Below are positions 58,291 through 64,000 of a DNA stretch of 64,000 nucleotides, in pieces. The first letter of the stretch is position 1. The number at the start of each line of letters is the position of its first letter. The position numbers were made by a program, and so were the translations under genes. The stretch comes from an uncultured Gammaproteobacteria bacterium (lineage in GTDB: Bacteria; Pseudomonadota; Gammaproteobacteria; Eutrophobiales; Eutrophobiaceae). Under the pieces are notes generated by a model, which did not search any database, was not told the origin of the DNA, and saw only the letters and a program-made list of their open reading frames with translations. Where the stretch lies: assembly GCA_951812995.1 (NCBI GenBank), contig CATOTD010000006.1:62001-126000 (forward strand), given 5' to 3'.

Positions 58291-59805
58291 ATGTGCGGCA
58301 TAATCGGCATCGTTGCAAAAAAACCGGTTAATCAATCTATTTACGATGGCTTAACTGTGCTCCAGCATCGTGGACAAGATGCGGCAGGCATGGTGACTTG
58401 TGATGGCAATAGATTATACCTCAGAAAGGATAACGGCCTGGTCAGGGATGTATTCCATACGCGCCACATGCTTAACCTGAAAGGCAATATGGGCATCGGG
58501 CATGTGCGTTACCCTACCGCTGGCTGCTCATCTTCAGCAGAGGCGCAACCATTTTATGTCAATTCACCCTATGGCATCACGCTGGCTCATAACGGCAATT
58601 TGACTAATGCTGAAACGCTGAAAGACGATCTAATGCTTGATGATCTGCGTCACTTGAATACCCATTCAGACTCTGAAGTGTTATTGAATATTCTGGCGCA
58701 TGAGTTAAATGCCATTGGCAAACCGCGTAACGACTTACAGGCTGATGATGTATTTAATGCCGTCAAACGCTTGCATCAGCGTTGTCAAGGCGGCTATGCG
58801 GCAGTCGCGATGATAACTGGCGTTGGGATATTGGGATTTCGTGATCCAAACGGTATTCGGCCTATTGTTGTTGGCGAACGTAAAACAGATAGTGGCTCAG
58901 AGTTTATTATTGCTTCTGAAAGTGTTGCCATTGACGCACTCGATTTCCAGTGTATTCGAGATATAGAACCAGGCGGTGCTGTTTTTATTACACTCAATGG
59001 TGAGCTACATACGTTGCAATGTTCCGATAGTCCAAAATGCAGACCTTGTATATTTGAATATGTTTATCTAGCCCGCCCCGACTCAATAATTGATGGCATT
59101 TCTGTATACAAAGCACGATTAAGAATGGGAGAACGACTTGCGAAGAAAATCCTAAAATGCTACCCGGAGCACGACATTGATGTTGTCATTCCTATCCCTG
59201 ACACCAGTCGAACGGCCGCATTACCGTTGGCGACAAAACTCGGCGTTAAATACCGGGAAGGCTTCGTAAAAAATAGATATATCCCCAGAACATTTATCAT
59301 GCCTGGTCAAAATATCCGTAAAAAATCAGTGCGGCAAAAATTGAATGCGATCGGGCTGGAATTTAAAGGGAAGCGTGTTCTTTTGGTTGATGATTCGATT
59401 GTGCGCGGGACAACCTCAAGAGAAATCGTACAAATGGCAAGAGAGGCGGGCGCTAAGCGTGTCTATGTTGCATCGGCCGCCCCACCAGTGCGTTATCCAA
59501 ATGTATATGGCATCGATATGCCGGCGGTGAATGAATTAATTGCGAATAACCGTACGGTTGCAGAAGTGGCTGAAACAATCGGTGCTGACTGGGTAGTTTA
59601 TCAGGATATTGCTGATCTGATTACTGCTGCGCGTAAAGGCAATAAGAGAATTACTGAATTTGATACATCTTGTTTTACTGGTAAATATGTCACGGGCGAT
59701 GTGAGTAAGGATTATCTAGCGCGTATTGAATCAACTCGAAACAATTACGCTGAGGTAAAGCAGATCATAGATGAGGATCTGACTGATTTAACTGAAAATA
59801 AATAA
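58291..59805 (+). CDS. purF: Amidophosphoribosyltransferase
   Basis: First committed step of purine synthesis. 504 residues. After removal of Met the catalytic N-terminal Cys of [20 protein letters not shown] is exposed (Ntn hydrolase). Conserved [35 protein letters not shown], and the phosphoribosyltransferase motif [20 protein letters not shown]. Length normal, start after a weak site 42 bases from cvpA. Confidence 0.97.
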   Translation: MCGIIGIVAKKPVNQSIYDGLTVLQHRGQDAAGMVTCDGNRLYLRKDNGLVRDVFHTRHMLNLKGNMGIGHVRYPTAGCSSSAEAQPFYVNSPYGITLAHNGNLTNAETLKDDLMLDDLRHLNTHSDSEVLLNILAHELNAIGKPRNDLQADDVFNAVKRLHQRCQGGYAAVAMITGVGILGFRDPNGIRPIVVGERKTDSGSEFIIASESVAIDALDFQCIRDIEPGGAVFITLNGELHTLQCSDSPKCRPCIFEYVYLARPDSIIDGISVYKARLRMGERLAKKILKCYPEHDIDVVIPIPDTSRTAALPLATKLGVKYREGFVKNRYIPRTFIMPGQNIRKKSVRQKLNAIGLEFKGKRVLLVDDSIVRGTTSREIVQMAREAGAKRVYVASAAPPVRYPNVYGIDMPAVNELIANNRTVAEVAETIGADWVVYQDIADLITAARKGNKRITEFDTSCFTGKYVTGDVSKDYLARIESTRNNYAEVKQIIDEDLTDLTENK

Positions 59806-59838
59806 AAAAACCACGGCCTATCAAAATAGAACCGTGGT
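59803..59838 (-). terminator. Rho-independent terminator of the phasin gene
   Basis: On the minus strand: ACCACGG, a 15-base loop, CCGTGGT, then seven T. It lies 57 bases past the phasin stop and directly at the end of purF. In the plus direction the hairpin lacks a T-run, so it mainly serves the minus strand and may protect the purF message end. Confidence 0.75.
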
Positions 59839-59894
59839 AATAAGAGGGGGAAATCATTGCAATCCGTATTTAAACAAATACGGAGTAAGTAATT

Positions 59895-60248
59895 TCAAGC
59901 AGCCTTTTTGGTGAAAGGGACCATATCTTCTACGCCCTTTTCAACCCAGGCACTGACCTCATCTTTTGATTCATTGATAATATCAACCGTATTGCGGGCA
60001 ATACCTTGAACCTTTTCGTTAGTGTCTTTGATCAGCGTAGCCTGAGCATTAACAACCGCTTTATAATCTTTTGATTTACTCAAAATCTCCATCTGTGAGG
60101 TGGCACAGTCAATGGAAAGATTTACAAACGCCTGTTGCTGGTCGGAAATCTGATCCGCAATTTTCAGGTTGATGTTGTAGAGTTCTTGCAGGCCAACGTA
60201 ATTCGCTTTACCCAATTTACACATAGTTCCAAATATATCATTCGTCAT
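59895..60248 (-). CDS. Phasin family protein
   Basis: Small amphipathic protein coating polyhydroxyalkanoate granules. I start at ATG 60248 behind AGGAGCAGAAAA, giving 117 residues (MTNDIFGTMCKLGKANYVGL); a longer frame to 60290 has no ribosome site. All-helical, with the phasin pattern QQAFVNLSIDCATSQMEILS and QATLIKDTNEKVQGIARNTV. Points to PHA storage together with phaR. Its own terminator follows. Confidence 0.88.
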   Translation of the reverse strand: MTNDIFGTMCKLGKANYVGLQELYNINLKIADQISDQQQAFVNLSIDCATSQMEILSKSKDYKAVVNAQATLIKDTNEKVQGIARNTVDIINESKDEVSAWVEKGVEDMVPFTKKAA

Positions 60249-60290
60249 TTTTCTGCTCCTGAAATTAAAGTTTAAAAATAATGTTGCCAC

Positions 60291-60593
60291 GTTTTATTGT
60301 GCATCGCAACATTTGTTGCAGTGCAATATATATTGACTTTAGGAGGCTGTCAACTAAATTGTAAAAAAAATTTAATATGACGTATTATTTGTAACATATT
60401 GAAGGGAACCTCTATTAATGCAATCACTTTCCAGTTTATTGACTCAGAGAGGTTAAAACAATAACCAATTTGATCCAAAAAGCCGGTAGTCTCCGTACAG
60501 CCCTGTTCTCGGCTTTACTTCGTTTTCAAGACGTACTGACCCGTTCCAGAAAGCATAAACGCCTCATGTTGTACGTTAGATTCATCGATAACA
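60291..60593. other. Upstream region of the phasin gene and unassigned fragment
   Basis: 60291-60400 is AT-rich and should hold the phasin promoter. From about 60440 to 60590 the plus strand has an open frame without a start codon, reading KAGSLRTALFSALLRFQDVL then TRSRKHKRLMLYVRFIDN, which runs into the element A copy at 60594. I do not recognise it; it may be a piece of another gene or IS cut by the insertion. Confidence 0.35.
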
Positions 60594-61614
60594 TAAATTA
60601 TCTTTCGCAAATTTGAAGAGGCGGTTTTCCTTTATCTGGTTAAATAAAAAGTGACATAACCATTTATTTGACCAGGAGAAGAGTTGCCATGAGCGATGAT
60701 ACAAACAAGCACTTGCACAACGTAGTCCCTATTGATGAACAGGAACTGCAGGGCCATCTCAACAAAGTGGTACTGAAGACTGTGGAAGACACCCTTAACC
60801 AGATTCTGGACGTTGAGGCTGATGCGCTGGTGGGTGCTGATCGATATGCACGCACTGAGACGCGCAAAGACGACCGGTCTGGCAGCTACACCAGGAAGTG
60901 CCACACAAGGGCCGGAGAGCTTGAGTTAAAGATGCCGAAGCTACGCAAGCAGACCTTTGAAACGGCCATCATAGAGCGCTATCGGCACCGTGTAGCGTCA
61001 ATTGAAGAGGCACTGATTGAGATGTATCTGGCAGGTGTTTCAGTACAACGTGTAGAAGACATTACCGCAGCATTGTGGGGTACCCGTGTCAGCTTAGGGA
61101 CTATTTCAAAGCTCAACCAGCGTATCTATGGGCAGATTGAAGAGTGGCGTAATCGCCCCATAGGGAGTGATTTCCCTTATGTATACCTGGACGGTGTTGT
61201 GCTCAAACGCAGTTGGGGCGGTGCAGTGAAGAACGTTTCTGTTCTAGTCGCCATAGGTGTTGGGGACGATGGCTACCGCCGCATTCTAGGGATTGTTGAA
61301 GGTACTAAGGAGGATAAGGTGGGATGGTCAGGATGCCTGCGTCATTTGCAGGCACGCGGTCTCAAGGGCATCAGGTTGGTGCTCAGTGATGCCTGTCTTG
61401 GGCGCAAGGAGTCGATAGGTGACTTCTACCCCTAAGCTGGCTGGCAGCGTTGTATTGTGCACTTCTACCGCAACGTCTTCAGTCATATGCCTCGTGGTCG
61501 TGTCAAAGAAGTCTCTCGCATGTTGCAGGCTATCCATGCATCTGAATATCTGGAATCTGCCAGGCATAAGGCCACGGAGGTCGAGAAGAAACTCAGGGAC
61601 ATGAAGTTATCGAG
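60594..61614 (+). mobile_element. IS256-type element A, copy 2, truncated at its 3-prime end
   Basis: Starts with the same ATAAATTATCTTTCGCAAAT end as copy 1 and follows it closely to 61614, where it breaks off within the transposase and joins an IS5-type fragment. It lacks the element B insertion and so shows the original sequence at that site. No right-hand terminal repeat remains, so it cannot move on its own. Confidence 0.88.
60689..61612 (+). pseudogene. IS256-type transposase A, copy 2, stop codon and truncation
   Basis: ATG at 60689 behind AGGAGAAGAG. Full N-terminal domain and first part of the DDE core (YVYLDGVVLKRSWGGAVKNV, LSDACLGRKESIGDFYP), then TAA at 61433 where copy 1 reads GAA. 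The frame continues after the stop with AGWQRCIVHFYRNVFSHMPR to the truncation point. The C-terminal catalytic part is missing. Confidence 0.88.
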
Positions 61615-62095
61615 GAGGCAACTATCTGATCCTTGCGAGCGATATAAGCCGCCTGGTTCAACGACAACTGCTCAAACAACGATGCCATCAGACCCAGCAC
61701 CGCTAACCGATGCTTGAATGCCCAGCAGGTTTTGGCATCAGCGACTCGTTGCTGGCTAGCAAGACCCAGAAACTGCTGAAAACTGCAACGGTCTTCGATT
61801 TGGTACTCCAACTGAGCATCGCTAAGACCATACAGATTTTGCACAAGCAGCCCCTTGAACATCATCACTACGTCTGTTGGGCGTTGCCCGCCTGACGCTT
61901 ACGTTGTTTCTCATGAACCTTGTTCAACAACGACCGAAAAGATCCCCAGTCAACCGTTTTTTCCAGTTCAGGCAGAGGATTACCCAACTGTTTGAGACGA
62001 TAGTCTTGAAGATTAAACAGGGAACCGAAAATGTCATTGCTCATGGAAGTTTCTTTGGCAGTTTGGAAACTTCAACATTGTACCAAATAGCGTAA
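61615..62095 (-). pseudogene. IS5-like transposase 5-prime fragment
   Basis: ATG at 62044 on the reverse strand: MSNDIFGSLFNLQDYRLKQL, then ELEKTVDWGSFRSLLNKVHE and KQRKRQAG. A frame change near 61890 leads to VVMMFKGLLVQNLYGLSDAQ and LEYQIEDRCSFQQFLGLASQ, the N-terminal helical region of an IS5-type transposase. It is cut at 61615 by the junction with element A. The 50 bases to 62095 are probably the IS end. This is a different IS5 subtype from the two full copies. Confidence 0.75.
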
Positions 62096-62161
62096 TTAAT
62101 AGAGATAGCGTGTATTTAATAATAAAAATTAAAATATAGACAAGTCGTGATTAAATACACT

Positions 62162-62653
62162 TTATTTTTTTTTATTTTTTTTATCTTTTTTACGTTTAGA
62201 AGAGGGAGAGGTCATAGTCGCTTTGAAGAAATTTTCTTGCATGGATTGCCACATTTCAAGATTCTTTTCAGTCAATTCGGCCATTGCTGATAACGGGTTG
62301 GTAGTCATTGTAGTTTGCAGTTGTTCCTGTAATTTCTTTTGCTGTGTAACAAAAAGGTGAATGCTTTTTTGTAAATAATCGCCCGCCACTGATTGCGCTG
62401 AATCACCATAAAAACGAATTATGTGCGACAGGGCTTGCGTTGTGAAAAGCGGTTCGCCATCCTCCTCTTGTTCGGTGATAATTTGCAGCAGGATAGTTTT
62501 GGTCAGATCCTCTTCCGATTTGACATCCTTCACAATAAATTCTTTATTAGCCAGCACCAATTTTTTTATATCTTCCAAAGTTATGTACTTGCTTTCTTCC
62601 GTGTCGTAAAGGCGGCGATTGGGATATTTTTTGATAATACGTATGTTTTCCAT
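62162..62653 (-). CDS. phaR: Polyhydroxyalkanoate synthesis repressor PhaR
   Basis: 163 residues from ATG 62653, behind AGGATAAAAAG (frames open back to 62677). N-terminal DNA-binding/PHB-accumulation domain: IRIIKKYPNRRLYDTEESKY, ITLEDIKKLVLANKEFIV, then the TTQALSHIIRFYGDSAQSVA region. It ends in a very basic tail (SSKRKKDKKNKKK). PhaR represses phasin and PHA genes and is released by PHA granules, which fits the phasin gene on the same strand about 1.9 kb away. IS debris now separates the two. Confidence 0.92.
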   Translation of the reverse strand: MENIRIIKKYPNRRLYDTEESKYITLEDIKKLVLANKEFIVKDVKSEEDLTKTILLQIITEQEEDGEPLFTTQALSHIIRFYGDSAQSVAGDYLQKSIHLFVTQQKKLQEQLQTTMTTNPLSAMAELTEKNLEMWQSMQENFFKATMTSPSSKRKKDKKNKKK

Positions 62654-62818
62654 CTTTTTATCCTGATAAATCATCAATAATTCAGATTGATGCTAAATGT
62701 AAAACCAACTGATTACAAACAATTACCCAAGTGCAAGGGCTGTGCGATCAGGCGGCCTATATGCGTTTTTAATACTGCGTCATTGGCACTTCTAGTTACA
62801 GACAGGCGGCGAGAGCCT

Positions 62819-63008
62819 AGACTCTTTGCCGCAACCAAAATGGTCAAGTGTGTTCGTCTTCGGACGCGGTTTGGCGTGGGTTGAGTCGGGTCGAGCGTGG
62901 TGGGGCTGGGTGCGACGTGGGTTGAGTCGGGCGTGGTGGGGTCTCGGGTTGAGTCGGGCGTGGTGGGGTCTCGGGTTGGGCAAGCATCTCTTTAGTGCAA
63001 AGGTCTCA
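62819..63008 (+). repeat. G-rich MITE-like repeat, locus C
   Basis: Left end AGACTCTTTGCCGCAACC at 62819. The middle is a G-rich array including two exact 27-base units starting GTTGAGTCGGGCGTGGTGGG at 62921 and 62948. Right end CAAGCATCTCTTTAGTGCAA then AGGTCTC at 62981-63008. The right end, reversed, reads GAGACCTTTGCACTAAAGAG and resembles the left end and both ends of locus B. No coding capacity. Confidence 0.65.
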
Positions 63009-63383
63009 GGTGGCGAGCGGTGGGGTGACTTCAGTGCCAGCCGCGGAATTTTGTTTGCAACTTGAGCACAGGCGGAAAAGACTGCCATTATGGGTGATGT
63101 CATCGGTAAAATCAGCGGCAGCTTTGCGGCACTGTACAGGTTTGAATGTGGTTTGAGTCGCGGTACAATCTGTTGCGGCAAGTGTTTTCTGGCATGTCTA
63201 AACAATTACAATTTCACTGTGCATTATTCTTGTGTAATTAAAGGGACTTATCTTAGTGATGCAATAATTGGATATGGCAAATACTAATACAGATACAGGG
63301 TACCCAGCGATAATCAGGCCAATATATTGATGACACCATTATTTGCATTGCGACAGGGTCCAAATGTTGGACTTTGGAGACAG
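63009..63383. other. Intergenic stretch without a supported gene
   Basis: 375 bases between repeat locus C and the IS256-type copy C2. A 65-codon open frame from 63090 has no ribosome site or recognisable motif. The part from 63190 is AT-rich. I see no tRNA-like fold, terminator or IS end here. Confidence 0.5.
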
Positions 63384-64000
63384 CCCCAAAAACTGTGTAA
63401 CTGCTTATCATTGATTATTGCCCTGAAGGGGCTGAGGATAAGCACATGCAACCCGAAGCAATCAAGTCACTGGCACGTGAAACTGCCAGGGGCATCAAAA
63501 CCGAAGAAGACCTGTATACGTTCCGTCAGGCATTGACCAGGGTAACCATTGAGGCAGCACTGAATGCCGAGCCCGATGAACACCTTGGCTATGCCAGACA
63601 TGAGTAGGCAGGAAAATCCAATAGCCGCAATGGTCGCAGTCATAAAATGCTACGCACTGAAGAGGGCGCATTCGAGCTGGAAACACCCCGCGACAGAAAG
63701 GGTAGCTTGGTGCCAGCAATGGTCAAAAAGCACCCATCTCGCTACACCGGTATGGATGACAAGATTCTCAGTCTCTATGCCAAAGGCAATACCACCTGTG
63801 ACATTGTCGCGCTGTTTCAGGAAATGTAGGGCGTGGCGGTCTCAACCAGTCTGCTCTCGCGCGTGACAGCAAAGGTGATTGCGTGGCAATCGGCCACTGG
63901 TGCTGATATACCCCAGCGCATACCTTGACTGCATAGTCGTTAAAATCCGCCAGGACAAGAAAGTCATCAACAAGGCTGTCTTATTTGGCACTGGGCGTGA
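63384..64000 (+). mobile_element. IS256-type element C, copy 2, decayed, runs off the window
   Basis: Starts CCCCAAAAACTGTGTAACTG and has the transposase ATG at 63446 (MQPEAIKSLARETARGIKTE). The frame is broken by TAG at 63605 and TAG at 63827, the same two stops as in copy 1. Beyond the point where copy 1 is interrupted it continues with VAVSTSLLSRVTAKVIAWQS and then, with further frame changes, IRQDKKVINKAV before the edge. It is thus a degraded IS256 transposase, not a functional gene. Confidence 0.85.

Noticed and set aside
44881..62974. CRISPR array
   Set aside because: The tandem units in the G-rich loci and in fimV are contiguous, without unique spacers, and no cas gene is present.
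63090..63287. 65-codon ORF between repeat C and IS256-C2
   Set aside because: No ribosome site, no recognisable motif, composition like non-coding flank.

Overview
The window is chromosomal DNA of a gammaproteobacterium. The gene order map / rpsB-tsf-pyrH-frr-uppS-cdsA-dxr-rseP-bamA-skp-lpxD-fabZ-lpxA-lpxB-rnhB-dnaE-accA-tilS is the classical gammaproteobacterial block. The order leuB-asd-fimV-truA-trpF-trpB-trpA-accD-folC-SPOR-cvpA-purF is the one known from Pseudomonas-like lineages. The core is AT-rich. Several accessory stretches (the IS5 copies and the ankyrin gene) are clearly more GC-rich. A phasin and PhaR point to polyhydroxyalkanoate storage, and a stand-alone pqqA points to PQQ-dependent dehydrogenases. 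I do not name a genus.

Layout. 1-21.1 kb: translation, isoprenoid, phospholipid, outer-membrane assembly and lipid A genes, mostly overlapping or a few bases apart. 21.1-25.8 kb: accessory island with small coiled-coil and membrane genes, an IS5-family insertion, a secreted ankyrin/DUF4189-like protein and transposon debris. 25.8-30.3 kb: a tight six-gene minus-strand operon (L,D-transpeptidase, DUF302 lipoprotein, MotA/TolQ/ExbB-like channel, ExbD-like protein with a periplasmic beta domain, a two-TM protein, and a membrane protein with periplasmic vWA and cytoplasmic FHA). I do not recognise this combination as a described system. 30.5-34.4 kb: cytochrome b561, pqqA, and a histidine kinase/sigma-54 regulator pair.

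34.6-39.4 kb is a nest of insertion sequences: an IS5 copy inside an IS256-type element, inside a second IS256-type element, beside pieces of a third. 39.4-42.4 kb holds a TIR-STAND type NTPase gene, a likely defence gene, split by an IS1595-family element that itself carries a restriction-like (HsdR N-terminal) passenger ORF. 42.6-59.8 kb returns to core metabolism: dapD, dapC, leuB, asd, a FimV-like pair, truA, trp genes, accD, folC, a SPOR protein, cvpA and purF. 59.8-64 kb: phasin and phaR separated by IS debris, then another defective IS256 copy running off the edge.

Most notable: the vWA-FHA/proton-channel operon, the transposon-split TIR-STAND gene, the restriction-like passenger in the IS1595 element, a family of three G-rich MITE-like repeats with a conserved tail (near 25.65, 44.95 and 63.0 kb), and IS copies that share the same inactivating lesions and so must have multiplied after, or despite, inactivation. 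All functional statements come from reading motifs; no database search was run.
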